Origin: Mesorhizobium sp. B2-7-2
Lineage (GTDB): Bacteria > Pseudomonadota > Alphaproteobacteria > Rhizobiales > Rhizobiaceae
Length of the DNA: 64,000 bases
NCBI RefSeq assembly: GCF_006440775.1
Contig: NZ_VFTZ01000007.1
Location: forward strand, 186,001 to 250,000
Reading direction: 5' to 3'
The notes under the pieces were generated by a model, which was not told the origin of the DNA, did no database searches, and saw only the letters and a list, made by a program, of their open reading frames with translations. Below are positions 42,617-50,912 of this stretch, in pieces. Positions within the stretch are counted from its first letter, which is position 1. Each line of letters begins with the position of its first letter. Both the position numbers and the translations under genes were made by a program.

Positions 42617-44023
42617 ATGACGGCTGCGGTTGAAACGGCACAAACGACGACAATCCACGGCGACAGGGTCTCGCTGCTTCGGGTGCTCGGCCCGGCGCAT
42701 GTGTGGGCGCTCGGCGTTGGCATCGTGCTGGTCGGCGAGTTCACCGGCTGGAATTTCTCCGCCGACAAGGGCGGCGCGCTTGCCGCGCTGATCGTCTGCT
42801 GGGTCGTCGGGCTGCTCTACACCTCGGTCGCCATGATCGATTCGGAGGTGACGTCGACCGTCGCCGCCGCCGGCGGCCAGTATGCGCAAGCCAAGCATAT
42901 CGTCGGGCCGCTGATGGCCTTCAACGTCGCGCTGTTCCTGGTGTTCGCCTACACCATGCTGGAAGTGTCGGACGCGATCCTGCTCGGCGACACCATCGTC
43001 GCCAAGGCCGGCATCGAGGGGCTAACGCATAATTCCTTCATCGCCGCCACTATCGTCGTGCTCGCCTGGCTCAACTATCGCGGCGTGCTGATGACGCTCA
43101 ATGTCAATTTCGTCATCACCGCGATCGCCTATGTCTCGATCGTTATCCTGTTCTTCTCCGTCAGCCCGTGGACGCAAGGCGCGGTGCTGAAGCTCAACGA
43201 GCTGGTGACGCCCGCCAATGCGCTGCCCTATGGCTGGATCGGCGTGATCGCCGCCTTCCAGTTCGGCATCTGGTATTATCTCGGCATCGAGGGGACGACC
43301 CAGGCGGCCGAGGAAGTGCGCTCGCCGGCGCGCTCGCTGCCTTACGGCACCATGGCCGGCATGATCACGCTTTTGATCGCCGCCGCGATGACCTGGTATG
43401 TCTGCGCCTCGCTGATGCCCTGGGAATATCTCGGCATCACCTATTATCCGCTGTGGGACGCCGGCAAGCTGACGGGCAGCCCGCTGCTGGAAAACCTGCT
43501 CTTCATCGCGACGCTGCTGGCAGCGCTCGCCTCGGCCAATGGCTGCATCAACGACGCGGCGCGCGCCTGGTTCTCGCTCGGCCGCGATCGCTATCTGCCG
43601 AGCTGGTTCTCGGCGGTGCATCCGAAGTATCGCACGCCCTATCGCTCGATCCTGTTCCTGCTGCCGATCGCCCTGGCCTTCGCCTTCATCGCCGATCTCA
43701 ACCAGGCGATCACCTTCTCGATCCTGTCGGGCGTGCTGCAATACACCTTCATGAGCATCAACATCATGATGTTCCGCAAGAAGTGGCCGCTGGGTTCGAT
43801 CCGCCGCGGCTACACGCACCCCTTCCACCCACTGCCGGCGATCGTGCTCTTCTGTCTGTGCATGGTGACGTTCTTCGCCATCTTCCTCGGCTTCGGCTCT
43901 CAGCTGATCGCGATGACCGTCTTCTATTTCCTGATCTCGCTATGGTTCCACTTCTACCGCTACAAGTTCGTGCGGCGCGGCGACCAGTTCTCCATGCCGT
44001 GGCCGAAGCCGCAGGGTTATTGA
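42617..44023 (+). CDS. APC-family permease, likely methylated-amine importer
   Basis: 468-residue transporter with about 12 membrane helices. The first helix region LGPAHVWALGVGIVLVGEFT carries the unwound Gly-rich segment typical of APC carriers, and YYLGIEGTTQAAEEVRSPAR near 228-247 is the conserved helix-6/7 region. APC members import amino acids and amines. Clustered with trimethylamine, dimethylamine and methylamine genes, so it probably takes up one of these, but the substrate is inferred. Preceded by three small membrane proteins; a hairpin follows its stop. Confidence 0.87.
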   Translation: MTAAVETAQTTTIHGDRVSLLRVLGPAHVWALGVGIVLVGEFTGWNFSADKGGALAALIVCWVVGLLYTSVAMIDSEVTSTVAAAGGQYAQAKHIVGPLMAFNVALFLVFAYTMLEVSDAILLGDTIVAKAGIEGLTHNSFIAATIVVLAWLNYRGVLMTLNVNFVITAIAYVSIVILFFSVSPWTQGAVLKLNELVTPANALPYGWIGVIAAFQFGIWYYLGIEGTTQAAEEVRSPARSLPYGTMAGMITLLIAAAMTWYVCASLMPWEYLGITYYPLWDAGKLTGSPLLENLLFIATLLAALASANGCINDAARAWFSLGRDRYLPSWFSAVHPKYRTPYRSILFLLPIALAFAFIADLNQAITFSILSGVLQYTFMSINIMMFRKKWPLGSIRRGYTHPFHPLPAIVLFCLCMVTFFAIFLGFGSQLIAMTVFYFLISLWFHFYRYKFVRRGDQFSMPWPKPQGY

Positions 44024-44033
44024 GTGGAGTAAG

Positions 44034-44056
44034 GGCCCGCCATTCGATGGCGGGCC
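44034..44056 (+). other. Intra-operon hairpin after the APC gene
   Basis: A perfect 10-bp stem GGCCCGCCAT / ATGGCGGGCC with loop TCG begins 11 bases after the permease stop. No T-run follows, so it is more likely an mRNA stability or processing hairpin than a full terminator. It would bury the ATG at 44047, which argues for the downstream start 44071. Confidence 0.6.
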
Positions 44057-44070
44057 GTGGCGTATCGAAA

Positions 44071-44760
44071 ATGTCCGAGCTGACGTCAGTATTGCTTACC
44101 GGGGCGATCGCATTGGCCGTCGCCGCTCACATTGCCTGGCTGGCGCGTGTCGGCCGCAACAGGGCGAAGGCAGCTTTGGCCGCCGATACGGCCAGCGTCC
44201 GCAGCGTCGTTGCGGATGCCGCCGACATTTCCGACGGCACGGCCGGTGTCGTCACCTGGGCCGGTTCATGGAAGGGCCAGCGCGTCCAGGTGCGGACCAT
44301 CGTCGACACGCTGGCGACGCGAAAGCTGCCGACGCGCTGGCTCAGCGTTTCGATCACCGAGCCGGTCGCGGTGCCGGGCACGTTCGACATGATGATGCGG
44401 CCGAATTCGGCGACGACATTCTCCAATTTCGACCATCTGCCGCACACGCTGCCGAAAGTGCTCGGCCTTCCCGCCGACGCGGTGCTCAGGACGGACCGCA
44501 GAGGTGTCGCCTTCCCGCAGGATCTGATCGCCGCGCATACAGACATCTTTGCCGAAAGCCGCGCCAAGGAATTGCTGATAACGCCGAAGGGTGTGCGCAT
44601 CGTCTGGCTGCTGGCCGAGGCCGAGCGCGCTCGCTACGGCGTGTTCCGGCAGGCGGCGTTCGGCGATGCCGGGATCGATCCGGCCTTGATCGAGCGGCTG
44701 CTCGAGGCAGCCTCGACGCTTCGCCAAGCCATCAACCGGCGCGAAAGGCGGGCCGCATGA
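44071..44760 (+). CDS. Unknown membrane-anchored protein of the island
   Basis: 229 residues. One N-terminal membrane helix (SVLLTGAIALAVAAHIAWLA), then a soluble region without a recognised motif; notable are WAGSWKGQRVQVRTIVDTLA, SVSITEPVAVPGTFDMMMRP and LLITPKGVRIVWLLAEAERA. The design (membrane helix then beta-rich domain) is compatible with a periplasmic or cytosolic accessory protein. ATG 44071 is chosen over 44047, which lies in the hairpin. Its stop overlaps the next gene by four bases. I do not recognise the family. Confidence 0.68.
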   Translation: MSELTSVLLTGAIALAVAAHIAWLARVGRNRAKAALAADTASVRSVVADAADISDGTAGVVTWAGSWKGQRVQVRTIVDTLATRKLPTRWLSVSITEPVAVPGTFDMMMRPNSATTFSNFDHLPHTLPKVLGLPADAVLRTDRRGVAFPQDLIAAHTDIFAESRAKELLITPKGVRIVWLLAEAERARYGVFRQAAFGDAGIDPALIERLLEAASTLRQAINRRERRAA

Positions 44761-45086
44761 GCGACGAAACCGCCACCCCTGCTCCCGCGAATCCCTATCT
44801 CGTGCTCGGCGCCGCGATCGTCTTGCCGGCAAGCGGCCATGTCATGCTCGGCGTGCCGGCGCGCGGGCTGCAATTCCTGTTCTTCATGGTGATCCTTGGC
44901 TGGATAACCACCAAGCTGGCGCCGGTCGACGCCGGCTTCATCGGCCGCCATGCCGGCGGCTTCCTGATCTATGCCCTCTCGATCCTCGACGCCTATAGGA
45001 TCGCGCGCATCCGCCATGCGATCTGGGTTCACAAGGCGCGTCCGGGCGGCGATAGTGCCGAAGGGGATGCACCGCCGAATATATAA
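44757..45086 (+). CDS. Small multi-helix membrane protein of the island
   Basis: 109 residues with hydrophobic segments YLVLGAAIVLPASGHVMLGV, LQFLFFMVILGWITT and GGFLIYALSILDAYRIA, so two to three helices, and a charged end. The phrase SGHVMLGVPARGLQFLFFMV resembles small integral proteins related to TM2/DUF-type membrane proteins, but no firm family. ATGA overlap with the preceding gene suggests they work as a pair. It ends the transporter segment; mgsA starts 85 bases later. Confidence 0.68.
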   Translation: MSDETATPAPANPYLVLGAAIVLPASGHVMLGVPARGLQFLFFMVILGWITTKLAPVDAGFIGRHAGGFLIYALSILDAYRIARIRHAIWVHKARPGGDSAEGDAPPNI

Positions 45087-45089
45087 CGA

Positions 45090-45105
45090 CAGGAAAATTT
45101 CTTTC
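45090..45105 (+). promoter_or_regulatory. Shared island motif upstream of mgsA (copy 2)
   Basis: CAGGAAAATTTCTTTC matches 14 of 16 bases of CAGGCAAATTTCTTGC found before dmmD. It lies in the 85-base gap before mgsA, about 67 bases from the start codon. No extended AAATAATTTCA block is present here. Confidence 0.5.
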
Positions 45106-45171
45106 ATACCATTGAATTCGGTTTACTCATTGGGTACATCAACTGAGAGCCAAAAAACGTCGGAGGCTGGC

Positions 45172-46068
45172 ATGTGCGGAATCGTCGGACTTTTCTTGAA
45201 GGACAAGGCGCTGGAGCCGAAGCTCGGCGCCATGCTGTCGGAGATGCTGGTGTCGCTCAGCGACCGCGGCCCGGACAGTGCCGGCATCGCCATCTATGGC
45301 GCGGCCACCGGCAATGAAGCCAAGATCACCGTGCAGTCGCCGAAGCCCGATCGCGATTTCCGTGGCCTCGACGTCGAGCTCGCCAAGGCAATCGGCGCGC
45401 CGGTCAGCGTCGCCGTGAAATCGACGCATGCGGTGATCCGGACCACGCCGGACAAGGTCGACGCCGCGCGCGAGGCGCTGCAGACGCTCCGGCCCGACAT
45501 CCGCATCATGGGCGCCGGCGAGGCGGTGGAGATTTACAAGGAAGTCGGCCTGCCCGAAGCCGTCGTCGATCGCTTCGGCGTGCGCGCGATGACCGGCACG
45601 CATGGCATCGGCCACACCCGCATGGCGACGGAATCGGCGGTGACGACGATGGGCGCGCATCCTTTCTCGACCGGCGCCGACCAGTGCCTGGTGCACAACG
45701 GCTCGCTCTCCAACCACAACAATGTGCGCCGCGAGCTGATCCGCGACGGCATGACCTTCGAGACCGAGAACGACACCGAGGTGGCGGCTGCCTATCTCTC
45801 CAACCGGATGGCGCATGGCAAGAATCTCGGCGAGGCGCTGGAAGGCACGCTCTCCGACCTCGACGGCTTCTTCACCTTCGTCGTCGGCACCAAGAACGGC
45901 TTCGGTGTGGTGCGCGATCCGATCGCCTGCAAGCCGGCCGTGATGGCCGAGACCGACCAGTATGTCGCCTTCGGCTCCGAATATCGCGCGCTGACCAAGC
46001 TGCCCGGCATCGACAATGCGCGGGTCTGGGAGCCCGAGCCCGCAACCGTTTATTTCTGGGAGCATTGA
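45172..46068 (+). CDS. mgsA: N-methylglutamate synthase subunit A (glutamine amidotransferase)
   Basis: 298 residues, class-II glutamine amidotransferase. The protein begins MCGIVGLF, so Cys2 is the nucleophile after Met removal; the glutaminase region VSLSDRGPDSAG and the THGIGHTRMATES and QCLVHNGSLSNHNN segments are the conserved substrate site. In the N-methylglutamate pathway it acts on gamma-glutamylmethylamide and feeds methylamine to MgsBC, parallel to the GltB N-terminal domain. First of mgsABC-gmaS-mgdABCD; 4 bases before mgsB. Assignment strong from the operon. Confidence 0.92.
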   Translation: MCGIVGLFLKDKALEPKLGAMLSEMLVSLSDRGPDSAGIAIYGAATGNEAKITVQSPKPDRDFRGLDVELAKAIGAPVSVAVKSTHAVIRTTPDKVDAAREALQTLRPDIRIMGAGEAVEIYKEVGLPEAVVDRFGVRAMTGTHGIGHTRMATESAVTTMGAHPFSTGADQCLVHNGSLSNHNNVRRELIRDGMTFETENDTEVAAAYLSNRMAHGKNLGEALEGTLSDLDGFFTFVVGTKNGFGVVRDPIACKPAVMAETDQYVAFGSEYRALTKLPGIDNARVWEPEPATVYFWEH

Positions 46069-46072
46069 GCTG

Positions 46073-46819
46073 ATGCCGGCAACCCCAATGTCGAAGGCCG
46101 AGCGCGAGCAAGGCCATGCCCACAGTCAGGCATCACGCGTCTTTGACTTGTCCGTGCATTCGCTGCGCGAATTGAACCAGGCGCTGCACAGCCTTACGCC
46201 CGGCTCGAACGAGACCGCCTGGGAAGTGCTCAACCCGAAGGGCAGCCATTCGGTGGCAGTCGGCGTCGACCAGCCGGTCAGCATCGATGTGCGCGGCAGC
46301 GTCGGCTATTACTGCGCCGGCATGAATGACGGCGCGGCGATCACCGTGCATGGCTCGGCCGGCCCCGGCGTCGGCGAGAACATGATGTCGGGCTCGATCG
46401 TCATCAAGGGCGACGCCAGCCAGTATGCCGGCGCCACCGGCCGCGGCGGCTTGCTGGTCATCGAGGGCAATGCCTCGTCGCGCTGCGGCATTTCGATGAA
46501 AGGCATCGACATCGTCGTGCACGGCAATATCGGCCACATGTCGGCCTTTATGGCGCAGTCCGGCAACCTCGTGGTGCTGGGCGACGCCGGCGACGCGCTG
46601 GGCGATTCCATCTATGAGGCGCGGCTTTTCGTGCGCGGCAAGGTGGAAAGCCTCGGCGCCGACTGCATCGCCAAGGAGATGCGGCCCGAGCACATCGAAT
46701 TGCTGCAGGCCCTGCTCGACAAGGCCGGCGTCACCGACGTCAAGGCGTCGGAGTTCAAGCGCTACGGCTCGGCCCGCACACTCTACAATTTCAATATAGA
46801 CAACGCCGACGCGTATTGA
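46073..46819 (+). CDS. mgsB: N-methylglutamate synthase subunit B (GXGXG domain)
   Basis: 248 residues corresponding to the C-terminal right-handed beta-helix (GXGXG) domain of glutamate synthase large subunit. Repeated Gly-rich turns such as GSVGYYCAGMND, GSIVIKGDASQYAGATG and GNLVVLGDAGDALGD are typical. Structural partner between MgsA and MgsC; no catalytic residues expected. ATG 46073 follows the mgsA stop by 4 bases; a second ATG at 46087 is possible but leaves less spacing. Confidence 0.9.
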   Translation: MPATPMSKAEREQGHAHSQASRVFDLSVHSLRELNQALHSLTPGSNETAWEVLNPKGSHSVAVGVDQPVSIDVRGSVGYYCAGMNDGAAITVHGSAGPGVGENMMSGSIVIKGDASQYAGATGRGGLLVIEGNASSRCGISMKGIDIVVHGNIGHMSAFMAQSGNLVVLGDAGDALGDSIYEARLFVRGKVESLGADCIAKEMRPEHIELLQALLDKAGVTDVKASEFKRYGSARTLYNFNIDNADAY

Positions 46820-46825
46820 GGCAAG

Positions 46826-48154
46826 ATGACCTACCGCAACCCGCCGACGACGCCGCGCAAATCCGCGACCTTCGACGACTACACGCTTTCCGAAATCCGC
46901 CGCGCGGCCGCGACCGGCATCTATGACATCCGCGGTGCCGGCGCCAAGCGCAAGCTGCCGCATTTCGACGACCTGCTTTTCCTCGGCGCTTCGATTTCGC
47001 GCTATCCGCTCGAAGGCTATCGCGAGCGCTGCGACACCTCGGTAGTGCTCGGCTCGCGCCACGCCAGGAAGCCGATCGAGCTGAAGATCCCGATCACCAT
47101 CGCCGGCATGAGTTTTGGATCGCTCTCCGGGCCGGCCAAGGAAGCGCTCGGACGCGGCGCCACGCTGTCCGGCACCTCGACCACCACCGGTGACGGCGGC
47201 ATGACCGAGGAAGAACGCGGGCATTCCAAGACGCTGGTCTACCAGTACCTGCCGTCGCGCTACGGCATGAATCCGCGCGACCTGCGGCGCGCCGACGCCA
47301 TCGAAGTGGTCGTCGGCCAGGGCGCCAAGCCGGGCGGGGGCGGCATGCTGCTCGGACAGAAAATTTCGGACCGCGTCGCCGAGATGCGCACGTTGCCCAA
47401 GGGCATCGACCAGCGCTCGGCCTCGCGCCATCCCGACTGGACGGGCCCGGACGATCTTGAGATCAAGATCCTCGAGCTGCGCGAGATCACCGACTGGGAA
47501 AAGCCGATCTACGTCAAGGTCGGCGGCGCCCGGCCCTACTACGACACCGCGCTCGCGGTGAAGGCCGGCGCCGATGTCGTGGTGGTCGACGGCATGCAGG
47601 GCGGCACGGCGGCCACCCAGGAAGTGTTCATCGAGAATGTCGGCCAGCCGACGCTTGCCTGCATCCGGCCGGCGGTACAGGCGCTGCAGGACCTCGGCAT
47701 GCACCGCAAGGTGCAGCTGATCGTCTCCGGCGGCATCCGCAACGGCGCCGATGTCGCCAAGGCGCTGGCGCTGGGCGTCGACGCGGTGTCGATCGGCACG
47801 GCGGCGCTCGTCGCGCTCGGCGACAACGATCCACGCTGGGAGGCGGAATACAGTGCGCTCGGCACCACCGCCGGCGCCTATGACGACTGGCACGAGGGTC
47901 GCGATCCGGCCGGCATCACCACGCAGGACCCCGAGCTGATGAAGCGGGTCGACCCGATCGCGGCTGGACGACGCCTGGCGAACTACCTCAAGGTGATGAC
48001 GCTGGAAGCCCAGACCATCGCACGCGCCTGCGGCAAGAACAGCCTGCACAATCTCGAGCCCGAGGATCTCGTCGCGCTCTCGATCGAAGCCGCCGCCATG
48101 GCCGGCGTGCCTTTGGCCGGCACCAACTGGATACCGGGAAAGAACGGCTTCTAG
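46826..48154 (+). CDS. mgsC: N-methylglutamate synthase subunit C (FMN domain), lacking 3Fe-4S cysteines
   Basis: 442 residues matching the FMN-binding synthase domain of GltB: SFGSLSGPAKEALGRGA, GGGMLLGQKISDRVAEMR, VVVDGMQGGTAATQEVF, IVSGGIRNGADVAKALALGV. At the place where GltB carries the Cys-X5-Cys-X4-Cys 3Fe-4S motif (after SIGTAALVALG) this protein instead has DNDPRWEAEYSALG and AYDDWHEGRDPAGITTQDPE, with no Cys; only three Cys occur in the whole protein, all elsewhere. It forms N-methylglutamate from 2-oxoglutarate plus methylamine. The missing cluster motif may be normal for this branch. Confidence 0.92.
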   Translation: MTYRNPPTTPRKSATFDDYTLSEIRRAAATGIYDIRGAGAKRKLPHFDDLLFLGASISRYPLEGYRERCDTSVVLGSRHARKPIELKIPITIAGMSFGSLSGPAKEALGRGATLSGTSTTTGDGGMTEEERGHSKTLVYQYLPSRYGMNPRDLRRADAIEVVVGQGAKPGGGGMLLGQKISDRVAEMRTLPKGIDQRSASRHPDWTGPDDLEIKILELREITDWEKPIYVKVGGARPYYDTALAVKAGADVVVVDGMQGGTAATQEVFIENVGQPTLACIRPAVQALQDLGMHRKVQLIVSGGIRNGADVAKALALGVDAVSIGTAALVALGDNDPRWEAEYSALGTTAGAYDDWHEGRDPAGITTQDPELMKRVDPIAAGRRLANYLKVMTLEAQTIARACGKNSLHNLEPEDLVALSIEAAAMAGVPLAGTNWIPGKNGF

Positions 48155-48191
48155 GACAAACTTCCAAGACACATAAGCGAGGAACTACATA

Positions 48192-49499
48192 ATGGGGAAC
48201 GATCTCGCCGCATTCGCCAAGGAGAACGGCGTCAAATATTTCATGATCTCCTACACCGATCTGTTCAGCGGGCAGCGTGCCAAGCTGGTGCCGGCGCAGG
48301 CGATCGCCGACATGCAGAAGGACGGTGCAGGATTTGCCGGCTTCGCCACATGGCTCGACCTGACGCCGGCGCATCCCGACATGCTGGCCGTGCCGGACCC
48401 CGCTTCGGTCATCCAATTGCCGTGGAAGAAGGACGTCGCCTGGGTAGCCGCCAACTGCATCATGGACGACAAGGAGGTGAACCAGGCGCCGCGCAACACG
48501 CTGAAGCGGCTGATCGACGAAGCCGCCCGCGACGGCATGCATGTCAAGACCGGCGTCGAGGCCGAGTTCTTCCTGATCTCGCCCGATGGCAAGGCGATCT
48601 CCGACGAATACGATACAGCCTCGAAACCCTGCTACGACCAGCAGGCGGTGATGCGGCGCTACGACGTCATCGCCGAGATCTGCGACCACATGCTGGCGTT
48701 GGGCTGGGGCCCGTACCAGAACGACCATGAGGACGCCAACGGCCAGTTCGAGATGAATTGGGCCTTCGATCACGCGCTGGCGACCGCCGACAAGCACTCC
48801 TTCTTCAAGTTCATGGTCAAGTCGATCGCCGAGAAGCACGGCCTGCGCGCGACGTTCATGCCCAAGCCCTTCCAAGGCCTGACCGGCAATGGCTGCCATG
48901 CGCACATCTCGGTGTGGGACGAGACCGGCAAGACCAATGTCTTTGCCGACAATTCGGAAGAGCTCGGCCTGTCGGCGAAGGGCAGGAACTTCCTCGGCGG
49001 CATCATGAAGCATGCCTCCGCGCTTGCCGCGATCACCAATCCGACGGTCAATTCCTACAAGCGCATCAACGCGCCGCGCACCATTTCGGGCGCGACCTGG
49101 GCGCCAAACACGGTCACCTGGACCGGCAACAACCGCACGCACATGGTGCGCGTGCCGGGACCCGGCCGCTTCGAATTGCGACTGCCGGACGGCGCCGCCA
49201 ATCCCTACCTCCTGCAGGCCGTCATCATCGCCGCCGGTCTCGACGGCATCCGCTCGAAGGCCGATCCCGGCAAGCGCTACGACATCGACATGTACCAGTT
49301 GGGCCATACGGTCACGGATGCGCCGAAACTGCCGCTCAACCTGCTCGACGCCCTGCGCGAGTTCGACAAGGACAAATCGCTCAAGGCGGCGCTGGGTGAG
49401 GAATTTTCGTCGGCATATCTAAAGCTGAAGCAGCAGGAATGGAATTCCTATGCTTCGCACTTCACGCAGTGGGAGCGCGACCACACGCTGGATATCTGA
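48192..49499 (+). CDS. gmaS: Gamma-glutamylmethylamide synthetase
   Basis: 435-residue glutamine-synthetase-family ligase that joins monomethylamine to glutamate with ATP. Metal and substrate motifs are complete: E123/E125 in GVEAEFFL, HEDANGQFEMNW at 179-190, NGCHAHIS at 233-240, and the Arg region NRTHMVRVPGPGRFELRLPD. Its place between mgsC and mgdA, and its similarity to GmaS rather than GlnA (short N-terminus, no adenylylation Tyr loop), support the assignment. Catalyses the entry step of the N-methylglutamate pathway in the cytosol. Confidence 0.95.
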   Translation: MGNDLAAFAKENGVKYFMISYTDLFSGQRAKLVPAQAIADMQKDGAGFAGFATWLDLTPAHPDMLAVPDPASVIQLPWKKDVAWVAANCIMDDKEVNQAPRNTLKRLIDEAARDGMHVKTGVEAEFFLISPDGKAISDEYDTASKPCYDQQAVMRRYDVIAEICDHMLALGWGPYQNDHEDANGQFEMNWAFDHALATADKHSFFKFMVKSIAEKHGLRATFMPKPFQGLTGNGCHAHISVWDETGKTNVFADNSEELGLSAKGRNFLGGIMKHASALAAITNPTVNSYKRINAPRTISGATWAPNTVTWTGNNRTHMVRVPGPGRFELRLPDGAANPYLLQAVIIAAGLDGIRSKADPGKRYDIDMYQLGHTVTDAPKLPLNLLDALREFDKDKSLKAALGEEFSSAYLKLKQQEWNSYASHFTQWERDHTLDI

Positions 49500-49513
49500 C
49501 CGTCCTGTAGTGG

Positions 49514-49560
49514 AGCATGATGTCGTCCGAAAACCGCTTCACACTTTTCGGCATCATGCT
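49514..49560. repeat. Small palindromic element, constant-loop family (copy 2)
   Basis: 47 bases: AGCATGATG arm, loop AAAACCGCTTCACACTTTT, and CATCATGCT arm. Stem differs from other copies while the loop is the same. Sits between gmaS and mgdA inside the operon. Confidence 0.78.
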
Positions 49561-49591
49561 CTAGCGGTGCGAGCGACCTCGGAATGAACTG

Positions 49592-50845
49592 ATGAAATAT
49601 TCGATCTTCTCGCTCGCCCGCGCCGCTCTCACCGGCCACAAGAACTGGCAGCCGACCTGGCGCGACGCAGCGCCCAAGGACCGCTATGACGTGATCATCA
49701 TCGGCGGCGGCGGCCACGGTCTCGCCACCGCCTGGTTTCTCGCCAGCGAGTTCGGCATCCGCAACGTCGCGGTGCTGGAGAAGGGCTGGATCGGCTCCGG
49801 GAATGCCGGCCGCAACACCACCATCATCCGTTCCAATTACGGGCTGCCCGGCAACACCGGCTTCTACGAATTGTCGATGAAGCTGTGGGAGCGGATGGAG
49901 CAGGACCTCAACTACAACGCGATGGTCAGCCAGCGCGGCGTGCTCAACCTTTATCACTCCGACGCGCAGCGCGATGCCTTCGCCCGGCGCGGCAACACCA
50001 TGCGCATTAACGGCATCGATGCGGAACTGCTCGACCAGGCAGCGCTGCGCAAAATGCTGCCGTTCCTGAATTTCGACAATGCGCGCTTCCCCGTGCAAGG
50101 CGGACTGCTGCAGCGGCGCGGCGGCACGGCGCGGCATGATGCCGTGGTCTGGGGCTACGCGCATGCGGCGAGCGAACTCGGCGTCGACATCATCCAGAAT
50201 TGCGAGGTTACCGGCTTCACGCGCGACGCCAACGGCAAGGTGACCGGCGTCGAGACATCGCGCGGCAAGATCGGCGCCGGCAAGGTCGGCATGGCGGTGG
50301 CGGGCTCCTCGTCACGGGTCGCGGCTATGGCAGGTCTTCGCCTGCCGATCGAAAGCCATGTGCTGCAGGCCTTCGTCTCCGAGGCGATCAAGCCGCTGAT
50401 CCCGGGGGTCATGACCTTCGGCGCCGGACACTTCTATGTCAGCCAGTCGGACAAGGGCGGGCTGGTCTTCGGCGGCGATATCGACGGCTACAATTCCTAT
50501 GCCCAGCGCGGAAATCTGCCGGTCGTGGAGGATGTCTGCGAGGGCGGCATGGCGCTGATCCCGATGATCGGCCGCGTGCGGCTCTTACGCCAGTGGGGCG
50601 GCATCATGGACATGTCGATGGACGGCTCGCCGATCATCGACAAAAGCCCGGTCGACGGCCTCTACATCAATGCCGGCTGGTGCTATGGCGGCTTCAAGGC
50701 GACGCCCGGCTCGGGCTTCGTCTTCGCCCATCTCATCGCCCGCGATCAATCGCACAAGGAAGCAGCACTCTTCCGCCTCGACCGCTTCCAGCGCGGCGCC
50801 ATGATCGACGAGAAGGGCCAGGGCGCCCAACCGAACCTGCATTAG
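49592..50845 (+). CDS. mgdA: N-methylglutamate dehydrogenase subunit A (sarcosine oxidase beta-like)
   Basis: 417-residue FAD-binding flavoprotein. Dinucleotide motif GGGGHG at 38-43 in YDVIIIGGGGHGLATAWFLA, the GSGNAGRNTTIIRSNYG flavin-attachment/substrate segment, and C-terminal GGFKATPGSGFVFAHLIA define the SoxB group. It oxidises N-methylglutamate to glutamate together with the other three subunits, giving a methylene unit to tetrahydrofolate. Order mgdA-B-C-D equals soxB-D-A-G. Confidence 0.92.
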   Translation: MKYSIFSLARAALTGHKNWQPTWRDAAPKDRYDVIIIGGGGHGLATAWFLASEFGIRNVAVLEKGWIGSGNAGRNTTIIRSNYGLPGNTGFYELSMKLWERMEQDLNYNAMVSQRGVLNLYHSDAQRDAFARRGNTMRINGIDAELLDQAALRKMLPFLNFDNARFPVQGGLLQRRGGTARHDAVVWGYAHAASELGVDIIQNCEVTGFTRDANGKVTGVETSRGKIGAGKVGMAVAGSSSRVAAMAGLRLPIESHVLQAFVSEAIKPLIPGVMTFGAGHFYVSQSDKGGLVFGGDIDGYNSYAQRGNLPVVEDVCEGGMALIPMIGRVRLLRQWGGIMDMSMDGSPIIDKSPVDGLYINAGWCYGGFKATPGSGFVFAHLIARDQSHKEAALFRLDRFQRGAMIDEKGQGAQPNLH

Positions 50846-50851
50846 GGATAG

Positions 50852-50898
50852 AGCATGATGTTATCCAAAAACCGCTTCACACTTTTTGGCATCATGCA
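50852..50898. repeat. Small palindromic element, constant-loop family (copy 3)
   Basis: Arms AGCATGATG and GGCATCATGC around AAAAACCGCTTCACACTTTTT. The outer stem matches copy 2, with base changes (TCCG/CGG to TCCA/TGG type) that keep the pairing. Between mgdA and mgdB. Confidence 0.78.
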
Positions 50899-50912
50899 TT
50901 GAAGACCCAACC

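Noticed and set aside
46133..48172. 679-codon open frame on the minus strand
   Set aside because: Exact antisense shadow of mgsB and mgsC, typical of high-GC codon bias; no ribosome site or motif.
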